A program made the position numbers and the translations under genes. Shown piece after piece: positions 23,064 through 30,957 of a stretch of DNA of 64,000 nt. Positions within the stretch are counted from its first letter, which is position 1; each line of letters starts with the position of its first letter. The stretch covers positions 248,001 through 312,000 of the forward strand of contig NZ_CP039249.1 of NCBI RefSeq assembly GCF_004795835.1, given 5' to 3'. The stretch comes from Sphingomonas sp. PAMC26645 (lineage in GTDB: Bacteria > Pseudomonadota > Alphaproteobacteria > Sphingomonadales > Sphingomonadaceae). The notes below the pieces were generated by a model. That model saw nothing but the letters and a program-made list of their open reading frames with translations, was not told the origin of the DNA and did no database searches.

Positions 23064-25529
23064 ATGGACCGCAACCTCCGCATCCGTATGCTGCTCGAAG
23101 CCGGCGACCGCGCCAGTCGCCCGCTTCGTGAGATTGCGGGAGGCTCGGTCAAGGCAGCTCAGGGCCTCAAGGCCGCCAGAGAGCAGCTCAAAGGAATTGA
23201 CCGCGCGCAGGCCGACATCGGCAGCTTTCGCAGCCTGAAGGCCGGTCTGGCCTCTACTAGCGCCCAATTGGACCACGCTCGGTCCCGCGCCACTGCGCTC
23301 GGCAGGGAATTCGCGCAGACCGCCAATCCCAGCCGCGCACTGACACGCGAGTTCACGCGAGCGCGAACCGAGGCGCAGAAGCTCGAACAGCAACATCACT
23401 CGGAAACGCGCGAACTATCGACGTTGCGAGATCGCCTCCGCGCGGCCGGTATAGCAACCGGTGACTTGGCGCGTCATGAGCGCGAGTTGCGTGACCGGGC
23501 GCGACAGACGAACGAAGAGATTGCTGAGCAGGAACGCCGCGTCGGCCGTCTCGCCGATCGCCAGCGGCGGATGGCAGCGGCACGCGCTGGCTTCAGTGGT
23601 ATTCAGGACCGCGCTGGTGGTGTCGCTGCCGGCGGGGCCGCAGCGCTTACTGCAGGCATAGCGGTTGCGGCTCCGCTGATCGGCGTTGCCTCCGGTGCCA
23701 TGGATCTCGAGGAAGGAATGGCTGGCGTTGCCAAGGTGACCGGGATGGCCGGTCCGCAGCTCCAGATGATGACCGACAAGCTGGTCGGGCTCAGCACCCG
23801 CATGCCCATGACAGCGGTCGAGCTTTCCAGCATCGCCGCTGCTGCCGGTGCGGCCGGCGTTGGCATGGACAAATTCGGTCGGCCGCTGCCCAGTCAGGCA
23901 GAGGACCTGGTAGCATTCACTGACGCCGCGGCACGCATGGGCATCGCGTTCGACATGACCGCCGAAGATGCTGGCAGTACGATGGCGAAATGGCGTCAGG
24001 CGTTTAAAATGACACAGCCGGAAGTCGAGGCACTTGGGGACCGTGTCAACGCCCTGACGAACAAGTTCGGAGGTCAGGCGACAACGGTCGCCGGCATTAT
24101 CACGCGCATCGGGCCACTTGGGGAAGTCGCCGGCATCGCCGCGCCGCAGGTATCCGCGCTGGCGTCCTCGTTGAACTCGATCGGCGTCGAAGAAGAGGTT
24201 GCCGCAACCGGCATCAAGAGTCTGCTGCTGAACCTTACCAAGGGCAGCGCGGCTAGTAAGTCGCAGAGCAAGGCACTTAACACTCTCGGACTGGATGCGA
24301 CCAAGCTTGCGAAGTCGATGCAGGTCGACGCGAGCGGGACAATCATCACAGTGCTGGAGAAGATCCGCGCGCTCAGCAAAGATAAACAGGCCAGCATCCT
24401 AAGCGAGATTTTCGGCACCGAATCGGTCGGCGCCATCGCGCCCCTGCTGACGAACCTCGACGGCGTAAAGCAGCGCCTCGACCTTGTTGGCAATCGTAGC
24501 AAATACGCGGGCTCGATGACCGCCGAGTTTGCCTCGCGGATCAGCACGGCCAAGGGTATGGCCGAGGTAGCCAAAAACTCATTCGCAGCCGTAAGTCTCA
24601 CCCTTGGGCAGTCGCTGTTGCCGGTGGTGAAAACGGGCGCGCTTCGCCTCGGTGCTATCGCGCTCCGCATGCAGGCGTTCGCGACTCGTCACCCGGAGCT
24701 GACGAAGAATGTCCTTATTGCCACTGGCGTACTGGCGGGATTGTTCTTCCTGTTTGCTGCAGGCGGCATTGCGATTGCCGCCATCATGGGACCGATCGCG
24801 ATCCTGAACGCCGGTCTGATCGCCCTCGGGGTTGCAGGCGGCATCGCAGCTCTTCCGCTTCTGCCTATCGTCGGCGCAATAGCGGCCATCGCCGGGGCCG
24901 TGGCGCTGGTCGTCGCGGCGTTCAACCACTGGGACAGCATCACCGCCGCCTGGTTCACGTTCTGGGGAACGCTTCGAGCAGGCTTCGTTGCAGCCGGGAA
25001 CTACATCGCCGCTTGGGGGCCTGCGGTGGGTCGGTTCCTGATGGACGGGCTCTTGACGATGCTGTCGCCAGGACGGCTCGTTGGGCGTGTGAAAGCGCTA
25101 GGCATGGCAGCGATCAACGCCTTCAAGTCGGTGCTTGGCATCCATTCCCCCAGCCGAGTTTTCGCCGGCCTGGGCGGGTATATGATGGAGGGCCTCGCCG
25201 GCGGTATCGCCCAAGGCGAGCGCCAGCCGCTCCGCCGGGTTGGCACGGTCGCGCGTCGCCTGACTTCCGCCATGGCGATCGGTACGATCGCGCCGACGAT
25301 GGCAATGGCAGGAGCCACATCGCCGGGCGCGGCCGGGCGCGGATCCTCGTCACCTGGCGTTTCCGCAGCACCTTCGCGCTCATACGTAATTCAGATCTAC
25401 CAACAGCCAGGGCAAGACGCCGAGGCCGTTGGCCGCGCGGTTGCTGACGAACTCGATCGTCGTGAACGTGAATCGGATGCGCGTGGGCGTTCCGCTTTTG
25501 CCGACACCCCTGACTACGAGACCGTCTGA
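23064..25529 (+). CDS. T: Tail tape-measure protein T
   Basis: 821 aa (P2 gpT 815). The N-terminal 190 residues are a long coiled coil. About residues 195-440 form the conserved tape-measure domain (ATGMKSLLLNLT-like GIKSLLLNLTKGS and LSEIFGTESVGAIAPLLTNL). A hydrophobic region at about 540-630 could insert in the membrane, and the C-terminal helix FKSVLGIHSPSRVFAGLGGYMMEGL is a phage tape-measure signature. It sets tail length. Confidence 0.94.
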   Translation: MDRNLRIRMLLEAGDRASRPLREIAGGSVKAAQGLKAAREQLKGIDRAQADIGSFRSLKAGLASTSAQLDHARSRATALGREFAQTANPSRALTREFTRARTEAQKLEQQHHSETRELSTLRDRLRAAGIATGDLARHERELRDRARQTNEEIAEQERRVGRLADRQRRMAAARAGFSGIQDRAGGVAAGGAAALTAGIAVAAPLIGVASGAMDLEEGMAGVAKVTGMAGPQLQMMTDKLVGLSTRMPMTAVELSSIAAAAGAAGVGMDKFGRPLPSQAEDLVAFTDAAARMGIAFDMTAEDAGSTMAKWRQAFKMTQPEVEALGDRVNALTNKFGGQATTVAGIITRIGPLGEVAGIAAPQVSALASSLNSIGVEEEVAATGIKSLLLNLTKGSAASKSQSKALNTLGLDATKLAKSMQVDASGTIITVLEKIRALSKDKQASILSEIFGTESVGAIAPLLTNLDGVKQRLDLVGNRSKYAGSMTAEFASRISTAKGMAEVAKNSFAAVSLTLGQSLLPVVKTGALRLGAIALRMQAFATRHPELTKNVLIATGVLAGLFFLFAAGGIAIAAIMGPIAILNAGLIALGVAGGIAALPLLPIVGAIAAIAGAVALVVAAFNHWDSITAAWFTFWGTLRAGFVAAGNYIAAWGPAVGRFLMDGLLTMLSPGRLVGRVKALGMAAINAFKSVLGIHSPSRVFAGLGGYMMEGLAGGIAQGERQPLRRVGTVARRLTSAMAIGTIAPTMAMAGATSPGAAGRGSSSPGVSAAPSRSYVIQIYQQPGQDAEAVGRAVADELDRRERESDARGRSAFADTPDYETV

Positions 25530-25915
25530 TGCTGCTCGCGCTTGGCCTCTTCACCTTTTCGATCGACACACTGGCATTCGACGAAATCGCCCGCCGCGCC
25601 GACTGGCGGCACGCGACCTCGCCGCGGATCGGTGCGCGTGACGCCACGCAATTTACGGGTCCTGGCGTCGAGACGATCGGCCTGCCCGGGACGGTGTACC
25701 GGGAAATCGCAGACGGAGCTGTTTCGCTCGACGAGCTGCGCCGCATGGCTGACACCGGCGACGCATGGTCGCTGGTCGACGGCCGCGGCTACGTTTACGG
25801 CGCATACGTCATCACCGGTATCGACGATCGGGGAAAAGTGTTCTTTCCCGATGGCACGCCGCGACAGATCGACTTCTCGATCGACCTGCTCCGCGTCGAC
25901 AGCGACGTCGCATGA
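25529..25915 (+). CDS. U: Tail terminator-type protein U (P2 gpU-like)
   Basis: 128 aa (P2 gpU 159). The start MLLALGLFTFSIDTLAFDEIARRADWRHATS and the GVYREIADG-like TVYREIADGAVSLDELRRMA with the GYVYGAYVITGIDD region are diagnostic. It caps or regulates tail assembly. It overlaps the T stop and the D start. Confidence 0.93.
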   Translation: MLLALGLFTFSIDTLAFDEIARRADWRHATSPRIGARDATQFTGPGVETIGLPGTVYREIADGAVSLDELRRMADTGDAWSLVDGRGYVYGAYVITGIDDRGKVFFPDGTPRQIDFSIDLLRVDSDVA

Positions 25916-26943
25916 TCTCGAATATCGCAGCCGTTCGCGTCGTTGTTGACGGCACGGACATCACGCCTGTTCTGGAAGGCAAGGTGCCGCAGCCGAACGG
26001 GCGTCCCCCGCGTCGTCGCCTGGTATCGCTCGGAATAAGCGAAAAGCGAGGTGAGGAAGCCGACCAGCTCGACCTCATCATCGACGATACTGACGGTGCT
26101 GTGGCGCTGCCTCCGACTGGGGCGAAGATCCACGTATGGCTTGGCTGGAAGCAGGGCAGCGAAGTGACCGCGGGCCTGGTCGACAAAGGGTGGTTCATCG
26201 TCGACGAGGTGGCACATGGCGGCCCACCCGACCTCGTGACTATCCGTGCGCGCTCGGCCGACTTCACCGGCGATCTAAAGACGCGCCGGGAGAAGGGCTG
26301 GCATGGTACGACGTTGGGTGCGATCGTGACGGAGATCGCTCAGCGCCACCATCTCACTCCCCGCTGCGCCGCCAGTCTCGCCAGCATAGCCATCACGACA
26401 AAAGCACAGAACCGCGAGAGCGATCTGGCCTTTCTGCGCCGGCTCGGCCGCGAACGGGGCGCAGTTGCAAAAATCGCGCGCGGCGTGCTGATTTTCTCAC
26501 CAATATCTGCTGGCGTCACCACGACGGGCAAGCCGATCGCGACCGTCACGATCGCCAGGCGCGACGGCGATGCCCACCAATTCAGCCGGCAGAAGCGCGA
26601 GGACGTCCCCGGCGTTAAGGCAACATGGCACGATCGCAAATCGGGCAAACGCCAGCACGTTGTCGCCGGCAAGACGGAGGGGGCGAAGTCGATAGCTCGC
26701 GTTTACGCGAACGAGGCCGACGCTAAAGCCGCTGCGCATGCGGCAAGTGGTCGCGCCGGCCGCGAACCAGTCTCGCTATCGCTGACGCTCGCGCTTGGTC
26801 GCCCCGATATACATCCGGAGACGAAAGCAACCGTCACAGGCTATAAAGCCGCGATCGACGCGACAGCCTGGCTGGTCGCCGAAGTAACCCACACCTTTGG
26901 TGATCGAGGTTATGTAACAGGTTTGAAGCTCGAAGCCGCCTGA
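25912..26943 (+). CDS. D: Late control / baseplate hub protein D
   Basis: ATG at 25912; 343 aa (P2 gpD 387). The N-terminal TDITPVLEGKV region with the LIDLTITDDR-like DQLDLIIDDTDGAV, the AHGGPPDLVTIRARSADF motif and the TLGAIVTEIAQRHHL segment identify the gpD/VgrG-like hub. It joins the spike to the tube. It is the last rightward morphogenesis gene and converges with the leftward accessory gene 13 bp later. Confidence 0.94.
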   Translation: MISNIAAVRVVVDGTDITPVLEGKVPQPNGRPPRRRLVSLGISEKRGEEADQLDLIIDDTDGAVALPPTGAKIHVWLGWKQGSEVTAGLVDKGWFIVDEVAHGGPPDLVTIRARSADFTGDLKTRREKGWHGTTLGAIVTEIAQRHHLTPRCAASLASIAITTKAQNRESDLAFLRRLGRERGAVAKIARGVLIFSPISAGVTTTGKPIATVTIARRDGDAHQFSRQKREDVPGVKATWHDRKSGKRQHVVAGKTEGAKSIARVYANEADAKAAAHAASGRAGREPVSLSLTLALGRPDIHPETKATVTGYKAAIDATAWLVAEVTHTFGDRGYVTGLKLEAA

Positions 26944-26956
26944 TCCGGCCACCCCG

Positions 26957-27655
26957 CTAAGATTTTAAATCGTCTGGCTTTATACCCGCCTCACCCGCCG
27001 CCTGTATTAATTGGCTAACACAAAGCAATACGCCCACTTCGCCAGTCTTAAAGTCTTCCTGCATTTCAGTCATTCTCGAGGGGCGGATGTCTCCGCTATC
27101 GGCCATTTCCATAGCCTTGCCGAACGCGCGCTCGCGAAACCGGTATGCAGTAGCACAGGTAGCTAGCGCCTTACGTTGTGTGACCTGTACCTTATCAGAG
27201 AGACCTTCGGGAACCTCAAAGGCATCGACTGCTTTGGAACTCGTGCCGCACGCGTCGTGCCCAACCTTCGAGGCTTGGTACAAAGCCAATTGACTGCTAT
27301 TCGCTCCAGCCAAATCCTTAAATGCGGCATCGCACGGCCGGACGGTATCGATAACTGCCTTGTACTGGCGGATTAGGCCAGGCTTTGGGTCGACCGCCGC
27401 CACAGGCTTTGCAGAAGCTTGGTCGATCGTCGGTTTGGTGGGCGCGACCGCAACGGTCTTGGTGCCGGCAGGCGTAGATGCAGGCGTCGGGGGTGGCGTT
27501 GGTGTCATGATGAGAGCAGCAACGAAGACTACGGCACCGCCTAGCAACAGCTTCTTTGCGAGGGGACGCCTCCCCTTTGCGACAAAGAACAGTATCGCTC
27601 CGATAATAAACACGATGAAGCTTAGCGCTCCAAGCGCTGGGCCAACGTCTGCCAT
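26957..27655 (-). CDS. Membrane-anchored accessory protein, probably expressed in the lysogen
   Basis: 232 aa. Two hydrophobic helices at about 7-26 (ALGALSFIVFIIGAILFFVA) and 35-51 (LLLGGAVVFVAALIMTP) are followed by a Pro/Thr linker and a helical domain with four cysteines (RPCDAA, HDACGT, LATCAT, VLLCVS), probably periplasmic. It is read leftward directly after the repressor gene with a 17-bp gap, so it should be transcribed with the repressor in the prophage state. It is visibly richer in A+T than its neighbours. A superinfection-exclusion or host-fitness role is plausible but unproven; I do not recognise the family. Confidence 0.75.
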   Translation of the reverse strand: MADVGPALGALSFIVFIIGAILFFVAKGRRPLAKKLLLGGAVVFVAALIMTPTPPPTPASTPAGTKTVAVAPTKPTIDQASAKPVAAVDPKPGLIRQYKAVIDTVRPCDAAFKDLAGANSSQLALYQASKVGHDACGTSSKAVDAFEVPEGLSDKVQVTQRKALATCATAYRFRERAFGKAMEMADSGDIRPSRMTEMQEDFKTGEVGVLLCVSQLIQAAGEAGIKPDDLKS

Positions 27656-27672
27656 TAAATCCCCCCGGTAAA

Positions 27673-28398
27673 TTAAAAGCCTAGCGCCTCGTCCCAGGGC
27701 ATCACGCGATGGACTGACGAAACTTGCTCGTTCGGCACTTCGAATTCGACGATCGGATTGAACTGCCGCAAGACGACGACGCCAGGCCGGCGACGGACGA
27801 GCTGCTTGATCAGCACATGCCGGATCTCTTCCCCGTCGAACGTTGGGCCGCGCAGCTGCACGACGACGTCGTCGCCAACACCGGGCGATCGTTTCGGATC
27901 AACCAGCACGCGCCGTCCCGAATCGTACCGCGGCTCCATTGAATGCCCGGAAACGAGTACGACGTAGAGGTCGGGCCTACCTGTGACGCCGATCGGCCGA
28001 GCCATGAAATCCGTTGGTGCAGCCATGTGAACCTCGGTCTGCTCCACATTTACTACGATCCCGTTTCCATCTGGGAATGACAGATCGGCTCCCAAAGCGC
28101 TGCCGTAGATAGGCAGCGTTTTTGGCAGACGTCGGAACGCTGCTTCGGACGTGTTGCCGTCCTCAGGAATGGTTCGCTCGATGCCCTGGTCACGTCCCAG
28201 CAGCCAATCCGACGTGGTGTCTAGGATCTCTGCGATAGCGTCCAATCGGTCGAGGCCGGGCATGTGGCCTGCGAGTATCGCACGGATCGCATCCGGCTTG
28301 TTCAACGCCGCGATCGAGACCTCACGCGCCGACATATTCTTCTCGGCAATCTTTGCCGATAGCCGTTCCTTCAGGACGTCAGGTACGTTCTTCCTCAT
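27673..28398 (-). CDS. Phage repressor: HTH plus S24 (LexA-type) peptidase
   Basis: From ATG at 28398 the protein is 241 aa. Residues about 7-65 are an XRE-type helix-turn-helix (LSAKIAEKNMSAREVSIAA...ILDTTSDWLL). The C-terminal half is an S24 domain with Ser153 (SGHSMEP) and Lys198 (HVLIKQL), and a SALGA segment near residue 101 sits where self-cleavage usually occurs. It should keep the prophage silent and be cleaved during the SOS response. Upstream in-frame ATGs exist, but this start gives the usual short N-terminus. P2's own repressor lacks an S24 domain, so the control region is of another origin. Confidence 0.92.
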   Translation of the reverse strand: MRKNVPDVLKERLSAKIAEKNMSAREVSIAALNKPDAIRAILAGHMPGLDRLDAIAEILDTTSDWLLGRDQGIERTIPEDGNTSEAAFRRLPKTLPIYGSALGADLSFPDGNGIVVNVEQTEVHMAAPTDFMARPIGVTGRPDLYVVLVSGHSMEPRYDSGRRVLVDPKRSPGVGDDVVVQLRGPTFDGEEIRHVLIKQLVRRRPGVVVLRQFNPIVEFEVPNEQVSSVHRVMPWDEALGF

Positions 28399-28408
28399 GC
28401 TGCACTCA

Positions 28409-28484
28409 TGACGCATGGCGTAACGCATGACATGCGGAATATTTACGTTGACGCGTGCTGCATACGTGACGTAAGTATGCGTTA
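28409..28484. promoter_or_regulatory. Operator-like repeats in the repressor/early-gene control region
   Basis: The 85 bp between the repressor and the rightward early gene hold four copies of TRACGCRT: TGACGCAT at 28409-28416, TAACGCAT at 28421-28428, TGACGCGT at 28449-28456, and TAACGCAT on the other strand at 28477-28484, the last touching the early-gene ATG. Their position fits repressor or Cro binding to divergent promoters. Half-site spacing is irregular, so the true operator unit is uncertain. Confidence 0.55.
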
Positions 28485-28846
28485 TGAGCGCAGCATACGA
28501 GAACGCATTGCGAACGATCGCTGATTCGTACGACGCCGAAGTCGTTCGCTGGGGTGGTAAATCGCTCTCCCGCGTGGCGACGATCGTCGTTAACAGCGGC
28601 GCATTCTTCAATCGTCTGCGGGAAGGCAAAACCTTCTCGGTAGGCAATCTCGAAAAGTTCGCCGCTTGGTTTCGTGTGCCGGCCAACTGGCCCGATCGCG
28701 CGATACCTCAAGACGCTGCTGTCGCACTGACCAGCATCGGCCGCCCACCTCTTCCTGCTAGCACCATGCCGCATCCGTACCGCACGTCTGACGCATCGGT
28801 CGATTGTAATCGCCCTGCACTTTTCCAGTCGAAGGCCGTGCGATGA
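28484..28846 (+). CDS. Cro-like early regulator (120 aa)
   Basis: The first rightward gene opposite the repressor. Residues about 27-65 (SLSRVATIVVNSGAFFNRLR followed by EGKTFSVGNLEKFAAWF) look like a helix-turn-helix of the repressor/Cro type, and the C-terminal third is Pro-rich and probably disordered. Position suggests control of the early promoter. Function is inferred from location and the HTH pattern. Its end overlaps the next gene by 4 bp. Confidence 0.68.
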   Translation: MSAAYENALRTIADSYDAEVVRWGGKSLSRVATIVVNSGAFFNRLREGKTFSVGNLEKFAAWFRVPANWPDRAIPQDAAVALTSIGRPPLPASTMPHPYRTSDASVDCNRPALFQSKAVR

Positions 28847-29358
28847 CCAAGCCTCGCGTTCCAGACACGTTCGCGGATGCTATGACGACAGTGCGAATAG
28901 CACTTGGCATAAACGAGACCGTGCGTGTCGCAATCGCTGCAGCAGGCCGCACGTATGAGAAAAGCACGATCTACGACTGGGGTAACAAGGACACGGGCAC
29001 ACTGCCATCCCTTGAACTCGCACTCGCTTTCGATCGTGCATACCGTCTTGCGGGCGGTGAGGATGCGCCATTCCGTGATGCCTTCGCCCAGCAGCTTGAG
29101 AGCGCGCTGAACGACGCAGACGCTTGCCGCCGCAGTCTTGTTACCGAGTCGGCCGCGTTTGTTCGCGAGGCTGCTGAAGCCACCGAAGCCCTATTTCATG
29201 CCGCTCAACCCGGCGCTTCCTCGCGCGAGATCCATCGCGCGCTGGTCGAGGCGCAACAGGTTGAGCGTGCTGCGCGCCCGCTACGACGGCGCCTCGCCAG
29301 TTTCCTCCGTCCAGCCATCCGGGCCAGCGCAGGGAAATCCGGGGGGACCCATCAGTGA
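28843..29358 (+). CDS. CII-like early DNA-binding protein (171 aa)
   Basis: The N-terminal 80 residues contain a likely DNA-binding fold (VAIAAAGRTYEKSTIYDWGN followed by PSLELALAFDRAYRLAGGE), in the style of phage regulatory CII proteins of P2-like phages. The C-terminal part is a long helix. It lies between the Cro-like gene and ogr, overlapping both by 4 bp, so it belongs to the early operon. Assignment as CII is tentative. Confidence 0.55.
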   Translation: MTKPRVPDTFADAMTTVRIALGINETVRVAIAAAGRTYEKSTIYDWGNKDTGTLPSLELALAFDRAYRLAGGEDAPFRDAFAQQLESALNDADACRRSLVTESAAFVREAAEATEALFHAAQPGASSREIHRALVEAQQVERAARPLRRRLASFLRPAIRASAGKSGGTHQ

Positions 29359-29687
29359 CTAAGACGAAGAGAAACTACACGCCACGCGTACCCGCAACGG
29401 TGTGCCCGCACTGCCTGACGCGCTCGATCGCATACGACTCCGTCCAGCTCGACGTGTTCACGCGCGAGATCCGTTACGTCTGCCAAGATGCCGATTGCCA
29501 ACACACCTTCGTGGCGCAGCTCGGCATCTTCCGGACGGTGCGGCCGAGCATGAAGCCTAACCCCGCGATCACGGAAGCGATCCTGCCGCACGGGCAGTGG
29601 CGCTCAAAGCCCGCGAACGATGACCAGCGGGTGCCTGCCAACGACGATCAGCCCGACGCGGCGGAGGTCGCGCCTTCCCCTGGCTAA
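29355..29687 (+). CDS. ogr: Ogr/Delta-type zinc-finger late activator
   Basis: GTG start at 29355 overlaps the previous stop. The cysteines Cys17-x2-Cys20-x22-Cys43-x4-Cys48 have exactly the spacing of P2 Ogr, and CQDADCQHTF parallels the CQ-x3-C-x2-TF of that family. Ogr proteins activate late promoters by contacting RNA polymerase from a dyad upstream. Here it is 110 aa, with a longer Pro/Asp-rich tail than P2 Ogr (72 aa). Unlike P2, ogr lies in the early operon, not after D. It is the likely reader of the four phage dyads. Confidence 0.9.
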   Translation: MTKTKRNYTPRVPATVCPHCLTRSIAYDSVQLDVFTREIRYVCQDADCQHTFVAQLGIFRTVRPSMKPNPAITEAILPHGQWRSKPANDDQRVPANDDQPDAAEVAPSPG

Positions 29688-29705
29688 TTCCCTGACCTGA
29701 TCCCC

Positions 29706-29766
29706 GCGGCCTCGGCCGCAAACGTCCTGAACCATCCCCCCGCCATCCGGAAGCACCTGCTTCCGG
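29706..29766 (+). terminator. Two hairpins after ogr, possible terminator or attenuator
   Basis: The 111-bp gap after ogr holds two perfect inverted repeats: GCGGCC-TC-GGCCGC (29706-29719) and CCGGAAGCA-CC-TGCTTCCGG (29747-29766). Neither is followed by a T-run, so an intrinsic terminator is not certain; they might slow transcription into the microprotein operon. Confidence 0.35.
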
Positions 29767-29798
29767 CACCGCTACCCCCTTGCCGAAAGGAATGCCCA

Positions 29799-30254
29799 AT
29801 GATGCACGCTTTCCCGCGTACGTTTACGATGCCGATGCAGCGAGGCGAGCGCGCCGCGACCGCCAGCGCCGCGGCCCTGACGCCTGCAGCGTACATCCGC
29901 CTGCGCCGTGAGGCGGCTGGCATGTCGATCAAGGAGGTCGCCGGCATGCTGGCGCGGAACGCCGACGAGGTCGCACCTGCGCTCGACCTGATCTACGTGC
30001 TGGAAACGCCTGGCAATACGGCACGTCACCCCGAGACGCTGGAAGCCCTTCGCAGCGTCTTCCCGTTTGATCCGGACGTCTACCGCCAGCTCGCTACCGA
30101 TCCGGTCGACAGCCACCCCAGCATCTGCCGTGGCTGCGGTTGCAGCCATTGGGATCCCTGCACCAGTGACGAGCATGGTGCGTGCGCCTGGGCGACCGAT
30201 ACTGCCTGCACCGCATGCCTGCCCGACACAGCGCCGGTGGAGTGCTGCCAGTGA
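29799..30254 (+). CDS. HTH protein with cysteine-rich C-terminus (151 aa)
   Basis: GAAAGGA precedes ATG 29799. Residues about 28-85 form an XRE-like helix-turn-helix (AAYIRLRREAAGMSIKEVAG...DLIYVLETP). The C-terminal 45 residues carry nine cysteines (ICRGCGCSHWDPC, GACAW, TACTACL), likely a zinc-binding module. It could regulate or recruit replication or packaging factors. I recognise the domains but not the function. It starts a block of small overlapping genes. Confidence 0.7.
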   Translation: MMHAFPRTFTMPMQRGERAATASAAALTPAAYIRLRREAAGMSIKEVAGMLARNADEVAPALDLIYVLETPGNTARHPETLEALRSVFPFDPDVYRQLATDPVDSHPSICRGCGCSHWDPCTSDEHGACAWATDTACTACLPDTAPVECCQ

Positions 30255-30403
30255 TCGCCGTCGCAACCAGCGCGACGCAGCTCGAGCGCGCCATGCGCCG
30301 TCGCCGCATCGCCAAAATCGTCCTGGCGATCCTGTTCGCGGTCATCTGGATCCCCGTCGCGATCGTCATGCTCGTCGCCGGCACGTCGGATCGGCGTCGC
30401 TGA
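30251..30403 (+). CDS. Single-pass membrane microprotein (50 aa)
   Basis: GTG at 30251 overlaps the previous stop (GTGA). After a basic stretch (RAMRRRRIAK) comes one hydrophobic helix (IVLAILFAVIWIPVAIVMLVAG) and a short basic tail. It is too small for enzymatic activity; membrane microproteins of this type in phages often act in exclusion or lysis timing. Function unknown. Confidence 0.6.
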   Translation: MIAVATSATQLERAMRRRRIAKIVLAILFAVIWIPVAIVMLVAGTSDRRR

Positions 30404-30585
30404 TGCTGCACGATGTCCTCACAGGCTTGGTGCTGACCGTGTTCGGCAGCGCAGGCGCGACGGCAATCGGTTCGCTGCGCGCATCGCTTGCGCCGCAGTG
30501 GAGCCGGATCTGCCGGCTTGCCCTCGGTCATATCGAGCCGAGCTTCACACCGCTGATTGGAGCGCAGCCCCATGGTCGGCGGTAA
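30403..30585 (+). CDS. Small membrane-associated phage protein (60 aa)
   Basis: ATG at 30403 overlaps the preceding stop. MLHDVLTGLVLTVFGSAGAT gives a moderately hydrophobic N-terminus; the rest is amphipathic and basic. Its C-terminus overlaps the next microprotein in a different frame. Function unknown. Coding potential is supported mainly by the chain of 1-14 bp overlaps. Confidence 0.5.
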   Translation: MLHDVLTGLVLTVFGSAGATAIGSLRASLAPQWSRICRLALGHIEPSFTPLIGAQPHGRR

Positions 30586-30682
30586 GGCAATCGCCGCCTG
30601 CACTCGCCGGCTGCGTCCAGTCCTCTGGCCCGTCGCCGCGGCGCTGACGTGGTTGCCTGTCGTCATGTGGTGGAACCAGTGA
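30572..30682 (+). CDS. 36-aa membrane microprotein
   Basis: ATG at 30572 to TGA at 30680-30682 encodes MVGGKAIAACTRRLRPVLWP followed by VAAALTWLPVVMWWNQ: a basic start and one Trp-rich hydrophobic segment. It overlaps the previous gene by 14 bp. Below normal gene-calling length; support is position and membrane-protein-like composition. Confidence 0.45.
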   Translation: MVGGKAIAACTRRLRPVLWPVAAALTWLPVVMWWNQ

Positions 30683-30683
30683 C

Positions 30684-30872
30684 GTGGGCGACGTCGCAGT
30701 CTGTGGCGGCGACCGTGCCCTCTTCCAAGGGCTCGGCCGCACCGGAAAGCAGTGCGACGTCCTCGCCGTCCGCAAGGCTTTCGCCTCGGTCCGCTTCGAC
30801 GACGGACAGGCAGTCCTCTGCCTCGCCAAGGATCTCCACCCGATCCAGCGACGCCCCCCGCCCATGTTCTGA
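30684..30872 (+). CDS. 62-aa phage protein, function unknown
   Basis: A GTG start at 30684, one base after the preceding stop, opens VGDVAVCGGDRALFQGLGRT followed by a KAFASVRFDDGQAVLCLAKD segment: compact, with alternating beta strands, possibly SH3-like. A longer rightward frame over the same DNA is Ser/Thr-rich and looks artificial. It ends 12 bp before the fourth dyad. Confidence 0.5.
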   Translation: MGDVAVCGGDRALFQGLGRTGKQCDVLAVRKAFASVRFDDGQAVLCLAKDLHPIQRRPPPMF

Positions 30873-30883
30873 CCCGCTCGCCG

Positions 30884-30910
30884 CTCTTGGCGAAACGCTT
30901 TCTACAAGAA
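30884..30910. promoter_or_regulatory. Phage dyad, copy 4 (degenerate, early region)
   Basis: Right arm TTTCTACAAGAA (30899-30910) is nearly perfect; the left arm CTCTTGGCGAAA (30884-30895) has lost TGT and pairs imperfectly; the spacer is CGC. Its centre is 61 bp from the ATG at 30958. It may be a weaker member of the same regulon or a decaying copy. Confidence 0.6.
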
Positions 30911-30957
30911 CGGCCGCTGGCGCGACCGCTCGATCCCCTCGCACCAACAGGATCTCC

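Noticed and set aside
30649..30957. N-terminal part of a longer frame leading into the 30958 gene
   Set aside because: It is Ser/Thr/Arg-rich, crosses dyad copy 4 and conflicts with the better 62-aa frame.
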